Of a stretch of 64,000 nucleotides of DNA, positions 35,669 through 48,300 are shown piece by piece. Source of the stretch: Pterois miles (taxonomy: Eukaryota; Chordata; Actinopteri; Perciformes; Scorpaenidae); NCBI GenBank assembly GCA_947000775.1, contig CAMQGK010000240.1:746980-810979 (forward strand), in the 5' to 3' direction. The translations under genes and the position numbers were made by a program. The notes under the pieces were generated by a model, which did not search any database, was not told the origin of the DNA, and saw only the letters and a program-made list of their open reading frames with translations. The first letter of the stretch is position 1. The number at the start of each line of letters is the position of its first letter.

Positions 35669-35944
35669 ATGCAGAAGAGCGTCCGGTACAACGAAGGGCA
35701 CTTGCTGTTTCTGTCGGCTGTCGCGCGTAAAAAGGGGACGAAGCGCGGCTACCTGAGCAAGAAGACGACGGAGAACAGCCGATGGCACGAGAAGTTCTTC
35801 GCCCTCTACCAGAATATACTGTTCTACTCCGAGAACGAGCAGAGCGCGAGACCTGCCGGGATTTACCTGTTGGAAGGATGCACCTGCGAGCGCTCACAGG
35901 CGCCCAAGATGTCCATTACTGGGAAGGAAGCGCTGGAGAAACAG
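35669..35944 (+). CDS. rasgrf2: RASGRF2 exon 1 coding part
   Basis: The start is ATG at 35669 in AAAAACATGC, because MQKS is the invariant family start and no in-frame ATG precedes it; a 13-A run lies just before. It encodes 92 codons ending GKEALEKQ, with donor CAG|GTGAGA in phase 0. TKRGYLSKK..RWHEKFFALYQNILFYSE is the first half of the PH domain fold. The open frame runs on past the donor to 36067, but that part is intron. Confidence 0.95.
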
Positions 35945-38900
35945 GTGAGAGTTTGTCAATCCACGAAACCCTGCTGCTGTGAATCGAAGTTCCCACATCT
36001 TCCCAAAATCTGCTCAAAGCCCACCGACAACATGGTGCAGTCACTGATTGTATCGCCAAAGAAATGAGTGTGTTTATCTTACAACCCATGATTTACGCAG
36101 AGATTTATATGATTAATGCTTGTCAAACTTTAAAAAAAAAAAAAATCATAATACTGAAAACTACAAGTTCACATTGTTTCATACCGCTCAAACTGACGTC
36201 CATGTACAGTAAAACAGAGTAAGTGGCTCCTGCAGCATCAGTCTAAAGTGCCTGCAGCAGCTCAGCCCTGCAGTGCTCCAAGTGCATCATCCCCGAGCAG
36301 GTGATCATCCCCCAAAGATTCAGATGTGCAAATGGGAGCAGGCTGGCAGGAGAGTTAGGTTTCCCACTGTATGTCTTCCTCCCAGTTCAAAGCAAACAAC
36401 AACAAAAACATCAGATCCTCTCACATATGTCTCTTTTATTGGTTAGTTAGTTTTTTCTCATGAAATTTGCTCATCGTAACCACAAACATACTTTATTAAT
36501 AACCTGTTGAATGTCACATTTTCATCATAAATGCAGTGAAGTGACTCTGAACTCTACCTTATGTGGATTAATCAGACCAAGTCAAATTCATTGACAGTCT
36601 GACAGCTGGAAGAACCCACAGCAATGCAGCAAATGCTATATCTTTATTCTCCACCATATACCACATACATATTTAATATTTCTTGATTTAGCACTGCAGT
36701 AAATCTACATCAGCTTTGCATTTAATTAAGTGTTAATTCCCAGGATGCCATGTTTTTATGGCTGTAAAATCACATCCAGTACAAATGTGCTTCATTAACT
36801 GCAGCCTGGCTTTAGAAATCTTGTGATCTGAACTCTAATTTCAAATAAAGCCCTTTGGGTTTAAGTAGTGCATGCTTGTTGGATTTGTAGTAATAGATCC
36901 ACTGCTGAATAGAGGGTTAAGAAAATATTGAAAAACTCAAGTATCACGATATGATGCTTTGTGATACTGTATAGTTTCTCAAAAACTGTATTGATTTTTA
37001 ATAGTTTACATGCAGAGATTAACTCAGGCAATATTTTATTCAGTGTTCAAAGAGACGCATGCTCTCAAAGTAGTGCTATGATGCTGGATGTTACAGGGAC
37101 TGTGATAAATGCAAATGCAGATCCAACTGTTCTGATTGCCCAAAATGCAATTACATATGGTGGTGTATTCTTTATAGTATGACAGTTTTCCTGAAATTAG
37201 ATTAATTAAAGTAATTAAATGTGGTTCATTTTACAGGTCAAATTTCATGCTAATTAGGTGATAATTAGCAATTTGAAATTTCTTTGGAATTGCTGCCATA
37301 TTACCTCAATATTTACCTCAAAATTGATCAAAAATGACTTTGTTTGGCTGTCTTCACTTGGCACTCAACTCTGGACTTTTATTATTATTATTTTATATCT
37401 ACTCTAAACATTATTTAAAAATTATATTCTGTTATTTCCCAATAAGCAGTAATAAATAGCTGATCACTTATTTAACATATTTCCAGGAAAAGAATACAAA
37501 GTTAGTTGATCTGCTTTATTTACAAGTCTGCTGATAAATAGATGATAACTATTAAATAACTGCTTTGAATTTTCTTTAAAAACTCCCTGATTCATTACAT
37601 TAACCACCAGGTCACATCTGTGTAGACAGTAAGTCACAATGGTGAGATCTGTGTCTGATCAGAGGTGTCTTCTGTTAGTTTTCTACCTCTGATGAAGAGC
37701 AGCCCCTTCTCAAGACTAAAGGCCCAATTTTAACCGTTATAAGCTATTTTAGCATATTATTATTAAACCATGTTGATAATAAAGTAACTTTCAGTAAATG
37801 TTAGGGTAATTTGTCAGTAATCCCAAAGAAATTTCAAATAGATTACTTGCTGATTACCACCTAATAACGATGACATTTGCAGACCTGTAAAATGAAGTGT
37901 TACCAAAAATCGCAATATATCGTTTTGCTTATGTTATCACAATATATAGCAATATACTGAATTGTAACTTGTGTTTCGTGATACATATAACCAGATTCAT
38001 GCAAAGACACAACTGTACTGCTGAAGAGCTTCATGAAATATTTTGTGCAAACCTGTTGGTGACTGTGCTCCTGGAAGTTGCCTCAGCATTGTTGCTCCAA
38101 CAGTTAGGTAGATCTTGTTGCTAGGAAACATTTGAATCACCATTTTCACACGCATTTCATTGAGAAAGAAAAATGAAACATGCTTTGGTCGCAAGTATGT
38201 CATTAATTAAAGAATCACTCTTTGTTATAGTAAAAGAAAACAACTTTACTTTGTGAAAGTAATCACAGAGCAAGCTATGATTTTCTGTTCCTGATCCCAG
38301 TTTTGAGCTGGCCTCTGGGAATGTGTGCATGTGTGTGCACATGTGTGTGACTTTTTCACAGTTTGAGCAAATATTAGGGAGACAGTAAGTGGATGCACAA
38401 TTAACCACAAGAGAGGTCAAAAATAGTCTCCAATCATCCGAAAATATCCCCGTTGAATCCCTCCTACTCATACAGATGTCTGTCTCTTTAAAGTTACAGT
38501 CAGACAATTCATTCCAGATGTATGAAATGGAGAAAAGGCTTCAGGGGAGCCAGGAGAAGTGTGGTTTTAATCAAGTCATACATAAAGCAAGAAGTCTTTA
38601 TTTCTGTAATTGAGTTGTTATTAATGATGAAAAGAAGACATCTCTCTCGCTCCCTCTATGAGGGCAAAATTATGTGGCTCCAACCGCTAATATCGGCACT
38701 GATGTAAGCCCTAAAACCTGTCTCCTCTGATGTTTCCAAGCTTGGCAATTATGATGTTTTATTTTATCCACACTCACACTGACTGTCTCACTCTCCCTCC
38801 CCATCTGTCTCACTCTCACACTACAGCTGTGGTGTTTAATTAGGGTTATTTTCAATCTGCCCTCAGCTGAAACCGCGTGTGCTGCAAACGTAACTGTTTA

Positions 38901-39293
38901 ACTACACAGGAGGCATGAAGCAGTGCTAGCGCTGTGATTTTATCTGGGTTATGAGGCCGTGTGTTTGAGGTGATCAAGTCTCATTCAAGGAGAAGTTCAG
39001 TGTGATCCTGGGTTTTGTTCCTTGTGCGAGGGTTCGGCCTTCCTTCTCTCCATCAGTCGCTCTTCGCTGTTTTTCTGCACAGTAGTGAGTCTGCCAGCAA
39101 CCTGCAGCATTACACCCCCACAGTGAGCCACAATGCAACCACACAAATAACACACATCTACTGCCCCCCCGCCCCCCCTCACACTGTTGTACTCTCACAT
39201 AGACGCAAACCCTTCAAATTATTTGGAGAGCATTCGCATTGGTCTGAATGGTTTCCACAGTGACTGTGGGCGTGCATTGCTGATGTGAACGTG

Positions 39294-39341
<48 letters not shown>

Positions 39342-42300
39342 AAGGCCCATAGATTTAGCTGTGCATAATTGTCAACTCATCCCTCCCCCCATCGTCGAGT
39401 GTTGGGCTGGTTGAAGATCCCAGAGAGAAGCACAGTTCATCAGAGGCCATGAACCAGGGCAGATGACTGTGTCGGCTCTCGGCACAGGCTGTTGTAATAT
39501 CAGGCATCGACGACTGCAGCTCCCTACTGGCAGGCCTCTCTGTATGCACATTCAAACCTCTGCAGATGATCCAGAACGCAGCAGCGTGACTGGTCTTCAA
39601 CCAATCCAAAACAGCACATGTCACTCTGCTGTTCATATCCCTCCACTGGCTCCCAGTAGGAGTGGGGAAAAAAAATTGATGATTGATTTTGAAATACATT
39701 TTTTAATGTCACAATCGATATATTTGCTTCATTTTAGTCTATGCGGAGATATCAGGAAGTTTAGTGCTTTTATTGTTGTTGTCTGAGTACGGCAACGTCA
39801 TATCCCTGTCGTATCTGTCAACCAAAGCAAACCACAGCCGGTCAAAACAACAAATGGCAGAGGCTCTGCATGGTTACCACCTCCATCCATCCATCTGCAA
39901 TCGCTTTTCCCATTAGGGGTTGTGGGGAGGCTGGAGCCTATCCCAGCTGGCATTGGACGAAGGTGGAGTCCGGAGAACCCTGAGAAAATCCGAGCTAACA
40001 CGGGGAGAACATGCAAACTCCAGCCACAAGCTGGATTCCAACTGCGACCCTCTTGCTGTGAGGCGACAGCGCTAACCACTGCTGTGCCGTCCACCACCTG
40101 AACCCTCACATGTGAAATCTAAAGTGGTAAATATTATACGACACACTTTGGGAAAAGCAGAGCGAGGCATCACGGCTAAAGCTGTACACTAACTCTGTCA
40201 TGGACCGTATTGCGGTAACGTGCGATTAATCTGGCCGTCACTCTCATCTCCATGGTCAAATCAGCTGATGATAATATTGTGATATCAATATTGATCAAAA
40301 TAATCATGATTCTCACTTAAGCCATAACCATGCCGCCTTAAAATCCTAATTCATTTTAAATCACAAAGCAACAGTATATGCATGAAAGGGGTTTCTTCAT
40401 ACGAAGGTTTCTTTTTGTGCTAATGAATTTCCCACCGGGGATTAATAAAGGTTCATCTTATCTTATCTTAATGCTCCCCACAGGTTTAGGAATCTATCAT
40501 TTGGCCCCTCTGCTAAGGAAAGGGGACTGACTGTTGTTTTCCCTTGATTTTATGCATTAGGTATTAAATACAAAAAGACAGCATGGTTAGGAGCACTCAG
40601 CAAAACAGAAATAGTAAATAGGCATTTCTTGACATGTTAGGGGTGGCTGTGGTTTGGAAGGTAGAGCAGGTTGAATTGCACGGTTGGTGGTTAGTGGTTG
40701 CCTGCATGTCGCAGTGTCTCGTAAAGTGAACTGCTTGTGCTGCTAACAGCCTCTGTGTCAAGTGAAAATACTGTATGAGAAGGACACATGAATTATGTAG
40801 TGGTAATGAAAGTTCAGTCTGAGTGACAGGCTCGGTATGGAGGCCCAGAGATGCAAACGAAAATGAATTAACAAAACACAACATCAACTTATTACTGAGA
40901 ACCAAAATGTAGATTTTTAAAACTAGAAGAGCAAAGTACCTGCTGTTTTTATGTTTGTGATGATTTGCGTGTGTGTGTGTTCACCTTTAAATGTTCTCAT
41001 TTAAAGTCCACCACATGGTCCTATCCGCCTCGTGGCATTTTTTTTTTTTTAAATATGTAGCGGTGTGGTTTTGAAAGCAGAACAGATGAGACACTCACTT
41101 GTTTGTTTTTGACAGGACCTCTAGCAGCCTTGTTCAAAAAAAAAAAAAAAGCTTTAGCGCTTCGGTCCAAAAATAAATGTTGCCAGATAGCTGTGTATAC
41201 TGCGGCAGAATGTTGTATTCACTACAAAACTCATGATTCGTATATGAAGGCTTTGCATTATGTAAAATAATCAGAACCAGCCTTACTTGTTTATTGAGGA
41301 ATCATACAATATGTTGTGTTGTGGCCTTTGCACCTCAGGGCCACCATACATCAGGGCTCTGTGTGGGCTAGAATGGTATATGGACTTGCATTTACAGGTA
41401 TATAGTGCTTTTCTAGTCTTCCGACCACTCAAAGCACTTAACATGACATGTCAGCATTCACCCATTCACACACACATTCATACACTGATGGCAGAGGCTG
41501 CTGAGATGCCAACTTTGCCCATCAGGATCTAATCTAAATACTCATTCACACACCTATTGCTATGCCCTCGGGAGCAATTTGGGGTTAAGTGTCTTGCTCA
41601 AGGACAAGTTGACGTGACTGGAGCAGCCGGGGATCGAACCGCCAAATCTATTTTAGGTAAAATGTCATAGTATGAAGCCATACCATAAAATCAGAGTAAA
41701 AAAAGTCACCATGGGGATTAACATCATTACACATGAATACAGTTGGACTCATTGGATCCACAAGAGTCTCAGCTTTATAGTGATACCACATTTATATATT
41801 TCCAAGACTGTTTATGGACCCCAGTATGCAGAAATATTCAAATATACCATTTTTAGACTAGGTGAAAATAACACTGCATGGGATTATCATAAAGTGGGCA
41901 TGTCTGTAAAGGGGAGACCGGGGAGGTACCCAGAGAACCATTTACATTCACATATCTTGATGTCAGGACATCTTTGAATATGGCAGTGATCGTTTATCCT
42001 CGCTAAAATTTAGTGCAACTTTGATCTAAGTATCGCAAAATATAATATTGTGATACTCTTACAACCTACCGTACATAGGACGTAGTAGAGAGCATAAATA
42101 TGAATTAGGGAATGAGGAATATTTTTCAGGTGTTCCTACAAGACGTGGATGTTTATTATGTTCATGTTTACAAAAAATAACGCACATTATCGTCATCAAG
42201 GATTCTTCTAAAGAAATGGACAAATTAGCTGTGTAGGAGATTGAACCTGTGACCTTTCCTCCATCCATGCATAATGCACATGGCTTTAGTGAAGTGAACT

Positions 42301-45300
42301 AGGAACTGAATTAGAAATTTTAAAGCATGGTAGAGATATGAGGTTAATTCATCGTGTGATCTGGCTGCTTTGGCTTTAATAAAGTGTGTTTTTGTTGAGT
42401 TCCAGGCACATAAGGGTTCTTCTGAACAGTCTCTTTCCTCATTACACTTGATGCAAGAAAAGTCGGGGTGACGCTTTAGAGTTGAAGTGTCAGTGCTGAC
42501 TTCCTGATGTGTGTGTGTAATTATTTCTCATTAGAGAGCTTATCTAGCTCTAAACGGCCCTCTCAGAGACTCGCGCTAATCGTCTGCATCAACGAACCGA
42601 TTCTTCTCATATTACCGGAGTCTCATCTGCTTTCCTCCGCAGGCTGCTTTTCATTTTCCTCTTAAGTCTTCCGCCAAGGGTCTGAGCCATTATGGACCTC
42701 ATTAGTGTCAGATCCGAATTTACAGCTGGCGTCTGCCTTTAAATCTGTCTCTGGTGCGTGACATACTGCGCTAATCAAAGTATGGACAACAACGAGGGTG
42801 ATCTTACTTTCAAGAAAACACTCCTGGTAGATCAACAGTGTTCTTGTGTCTAATTCGTAGCATCTGTTCCCTGTTCTATGAAAACCTTCGTCTCCACATT
42901 GTCAGATGAACTAATAAAAGCAGCTTGTTTAAAAGAAGTAGCACAACATTTTGGGAAATAGGTTTGTTTCGAGGTTGACCAATGGGTTTTATCTGATGAC
43001 TATTTTTTACAGAATCAGGACAGTCGATGCACATTTTTTTGCCCATATCTTTGGCTGTTTTTTTTTTTTTTCCTCCATCTGATAAAAACAGCTTAATAAT
43101 AACAAAGGATGAGCAAAATTTCTTAACTCAGTTAATGAACAGCACTTCTGTGGTCTGTCTGGTCTGTTAGGACATTGTTCTTCTCACGCTCTCTTGCAAA
43201 CGTTAGCCCACAAACCGGTTTCATGTAAGACAATATTTTTGTACATACTTTTAAGGCCTTTTAAGGTCTCTGTGTGCTGAAGCAGTTTTGAAGGCTTAAT
43301 TGCCTCATTTGCTAGCCTGTCACCACATATTATGGGCAAAAATCCAATATTTTTAGACCCACTCACCCACCCCTCCTCCTTACCAGGCGTTAGCTGCTCT
43401 TTATAGTTTGTGCTTCATAATTACATGAATTGCACACAAATTGATTTTGCAGTGTACACAAATTAGAGTGCATTGCTTTTCGTAGGTACAGCTGTGAACT
43501 GTGTATGAGAGCGGCCTGCTTCAGCGTCATGGAGCCTTTTCGTGTCTTATAGCTCTTTGTTTGGTTTTGCTTGTACAGCTCTCAACTTGACTGTTTTGGT
43601 TCACGCCTCTTCTGCTCTCTTTAGTGTCATTTTCAGCAGCTCTTTTCAGCAAAAAGCTCTAAAAATCCACTCTGCACTTCCTGCTCTGCTCCAGAGTTTT
43701 GCTAATTGTTTGTGTGCAAAATGGCAACATAACACGAATGTGTCGCACCGTATCGATCAGCCTGTCGGGTAAAGTGACTTCATCCAGATTAAAACTGTTC
43801 ATATATTGTCTCAGTTGCCACACTGCCTCAGGTTAGGCAGAGGAGAGGTGGGAATAATACACAGAAGAAACATCCCAGCAGGTATAAGTATTTCATCACA
43901 TCTCCTGTAGTGGCGCTGGCTGTTCACGGGGACGTCCTGGGTGATTAAAGCTCTCGGGGCATCGAGATCTTCGCTGGTGTTATTGTTATTGCTGGAGCTG
44001 CTCCCATCTATTAGACATGCTCCTCCTGTCACCAGCTACAGGTGCTGATGTGGAGGGTAGCACACACACACTCAGAGATGAGTGTAAAATAAACTTTAGC
44101 ATCAGGTAATAGGATTGTCAAGTAGTTCCATGTGTGTTTGTTATTGTCTGTGCAGAGTTTATGAGCAGCGTATTTTACAGGATCGGTTTATGCAATTCTC
44201 AGGGATACAGTAAAACAGATTTATACGGTGTGTTTAGACGCCTCTGCTGCTGCACGGTGGGAGTCGTAGAGCAAACTCTCCAATCCAGCATCCATTGCAT
44301 TACGGCAGCAGCAGCAGGATGTTTCCCAGCACTTCCTCTCGGCGATGGAGTGACAGCTGTGAGGCGACAAATGTGTAAGATGGGAGAAAAAGATTGCTGA
44401 TAGCAATATATTATATGTGCGTATTAATGTTTGTTTATGAGTTATGAAGAGTAGGAGGACAGTAAACAGTGGAGGAGGAGGGGAGCAGTCTGTTTAATCT
44501 CCTGATAAACAGACAGGTAATCCCTGATCAGCGGTCTGAGGCAGCCACAACAGTTATTAGTACACTTATATACAGTTTGTGTATGTGGTGTGTGTTTGTG
44601 TGTCAGAGAGAGAGACGGGCCCAGACTTTGTTATAAGAACTTCTTTGGAGGAAGTGAACAGCATGGAGGGCAATGAAGAGACAGCAGGATGCTGGATGTT
44701 GATTCAGTGGTTGTCACATTAGCTGCTGCATCATTAGTTGAATTCAGTGATTACATAAAGTGCTGCTGCTGCTGTCGGATTAATGTTTTGTATCCCCTCA
44801 CAATGACAAGTCAATAGGAAATTAAAAACCTGTTCTTGTTTTCTAAAGTGAATCTGTTTGGATTTCTGGGATAACAGAACGGGTCTTATGGGGATAGAAA
44901 TGTGCAAAGAGGGCAATTTACACCGATCAGCCATAACATTGTTCCAGCGCCCTGAGCGGTCTGCGGCTACGCAGCCTCAAACAACAAACTTCGATGCACT
45001 GTGTTCTGACACCTTTCTGGCAGAATCAGCATGGACTTTTTCAGCAGTTTGAGCTACAGTAGCTCTTCTATTGGATCAGCCAGCACGGGCCAGCCTTCGC
45101 TAGCCACGTGCATCTGTGACTCTTTACCGCCCTTGGACCACTTGTGGTAGGTCCTGACCACTGCAGACCGGGACCATCCCACCAGAGCTGCAGTTCTGGA
45201 GATGCTCTGACCCAGTCGTCTGGCCATCACAATTTGGCCCTTGTCAAAGTCGCTCCCATCCTTACGCTGACCATTTTCTTGCTCTTCTTCTTATACTTAT

Positions 45301-48300
45301 AATATTTTTTTTTTTTTTTTTTTTTTCAGAACACAAATATTATGTGCGACGTCATTTTTTTGCCAGAACAAAGTTGATTTTCGGAGCTTTCGCATCGTGA
45401 ATAAAGGCATCAACTTTCACATTTTGCAGAATGGGATGAGTTGCACCTGTATTTATGAAACAGCTCGGAGACGCCGTAGTCCGAACCAGGACGGAAAACT
45501 TTATTATTCCTCTCAACCTTGACAAAGGCAGCACGGACCAGATCCACTGCTTCTGTTCTTACCTTTCTATAAAAGCCCTAAACATATAAAAGCATATTCG
45601 CAGGTGAGTATTTTGCACATTCCCATCGTTGTAAAGGCAACAAAGCTCACAAATTAACAACTTCTATCATATTTGTTTAATCCATACAATAACTGAAACA
45701 CAAAAATGTCGACGGGAGGGGCGCTGTTGCAGCTCCCTTGGTGGAGCAGGCGCCCCATGTACCAAGGCTGGTCCTTGCTGCAGCGGCTCCAGGTTTGAAT
45801 ACAGCCTGGGGCCCTTTTGCTGCATGTCGTCCCCTCTGTCTCCCCATTTTTAACCCTATCGCTGTAAATAAAATGGAAAAACGAATTTAAAAAATGTCGA
45901 CGGGTTAAAGTAGTGGAGGCTGACAATAATTTCTTCACTTCAGAGGAAGTTATATACGTGTGGGACTTTTCCTTGGCTGGGAGCAGTGACTTTCTTGTGT
46001 CTTGTCATGCCCTTGAGGTTGCCTGGCAACCAGCGGAGACTCCAGGACAGACTCATGAAACCAAAAAATGGTTGTTTTTACGCTTGGTGTTTGCACGGAT
46101 TAAACAGACAAGATATGACCTAGTCATTATTAACTGTAGAGGTGTTAGAAGGCAGATTTTATTACCTTTGGAGAGAGCCACGCTGTTTTACTCTGTTTCC
46201 AGTCTTTATGCTGAGCTATGCTAATTGACATTTAACAGAAAAATGTGTGTATTGATCTCATCTAAATCTTAGCATGTGAATAAACATCGTTGTATCATAT
46301 TTTCCTCTAGGCAACACATTTTCTAACTCATTTATTATGGCAAATATAATGTATGACGCCTGGCCACGTTTTAAATAAGCTGCATGGGGTGTGCAGGTCA
46401 AATTTATATTATTGAATGCACAAAGTTTTCCTGACAATAGCAGTTTGTTTCTTTGTTCTTGTCCTCGGAGTATTTTATGAAGCTGCATTCGGCACAAAAA
46501 AGACATTATTTCCCCTGTGGGAGCACGACAGGAGCTGAGACATGAGAGGAAAATAAAGAGGAGACTGGTGAGTGGAAAAAGTGAACCCTTCTTTCCTACA
46601 GTGTTTATCGCACTAAAGCTTCTCACAAATGACTTTTATTGTTTCAGTAACTGATGTAACCCTTATTATGGTCATATACATGTCATCGGTTTCAGTCCGT
46701 CAAAGCCAAAATGACTCTGCCTGCAACACATCTTAGCTGAAAAACACCCACCGTGTTATACCATATTTTATTTTGTGCATCTTGGCTCTTTTTCTTTGTG
46801 TATGGTCATTTCAAACCTAAATAATTATTTGTTGTAAATATGAAGCCGGTAATCTCTTGCTGATATGTTTGAGGCGTTGTTCCCCCTTGGGAATGCCAGC
46901 AACAGGTGGTTTGAGATTAGTTTTAATAATCGCTGTGATCACTACATGCGGCTCTTTGTAGTACCTCATGTTCTGTTTTCTTCTGTTATTTTAAGGGAAA
47001 CACAACATGGTGTTTGTACAATATATACTCCCACACAAAATCCAGTTATCTCTATAGTTTCATACACACACACATGAATGTGGTCTCCTCTCTGTTGTAT
47101 TCTTCTGTAATGGTAATTATCACCCTGCGGGGCTCAGGATCACTGAGCAGTCTCTGCTGCACCACAGCAATGTAAAGGTGGAGACACGTTATACAGCAGC
47201 AAAACCACATTTTAATGATTTTTTTTCCCTTTCGATTTTGTAATCAGCACATATGAATTTTAAGAATAGGATATATAATGTACATATACTGTATAACCTT
47301 TATTTTACCAAGAAGTCACACTGAGATTAAAACCTCTTTTACAGGTCTAGCCAAGACAGGGTCAAACGGCTGCATCCAACACATAACAAAACAACACTGA
47401 ATCATGACAGCAACAGCAGGTATGAAAAAAATACATTACATCATCATACAGAGCATCAACAATATGATTTAAACAAAATCATTTAAAGAGATAAGGGTCT
47501 CAACTTTAAGCTTGGCCTGCAGATGGTTCCAGGACCAGGACCGTAGTGGATCAGGCTTCTGAACGGATAGAAGGCACCTTAAACTGAAGCCATTTATGTG
47601 ACCTAAGTTTGTAACTGTTTTGGACAAATAATCCAGCTTAAGTTAGCAGAAACTTTGCCAGAGATGATTTTTTTTAGACTAAAATGTACCAATGTTGTAA
47701 CCTCAGCAGAGTGAGGGATGACCATCCTACCATGCTGTATAAGGTACAATGATTGGTCCTGAAGCCAGGATTAGTGACTACCTCAGGGCCGAGTGATAAA
47801 GGGGGTCAAGTTTGGACATGGTGGACGAAGCAATGCTAATTTTTAATGATTTTCTTAACCAATAACTGACCCTCGTTACCCGATTATTAACCAACAAGAT
47901 TTGTGCCTCATCTGCAGCAGTGCGTCAGCTGCAGTATAAGAGCACAACAGACAACTGAGTCTCCAGTTCACCGTCAGGAGAGTCACTGTAGCAGCCACGG
48001 TGCTGCGTTCGCTGTCTCCAGTTCACCGTCAGGAGAGTCACTGTAGCAGCCACGGTGCTGCGTTCGCTGTCTCCAGTTCACCGTCAGGAGAGTCACTGTA
48101 GCAGCCACGGCGCTGCGTTCGCTGTCTCCAGTTCACCGTCAGGAGAGTCACTGTAGCAGCCACGGTGCTGCGTTCGCTGTCTCCAGTTCACCGTCAGGAG
48201 AGTCACTGTAGCAGCCACGGTGCTGCGTTCGCTGTCTCCAGTTCACCGTCAGGAGAGTCACTGTAGCAGCCCCGGCGCTGCGTTCGCTGTCTCCAGTTCA

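Noticed and set aside
35456..35897. Minus-strand frames of 110 and 81 codons over RASGRF2 exon 1
   Set aside because: They are shadows of the GC-rich exon on the other strand, with no independent support.
35945..36067. Extension of the RASGRF2 exon 1 frame to 147 codons
   Set aside because: A consensus donor CAG|GTGAGA at 35945 and continuity with exon 2 (EKQ-HYF, as in the family) show this part is intron.
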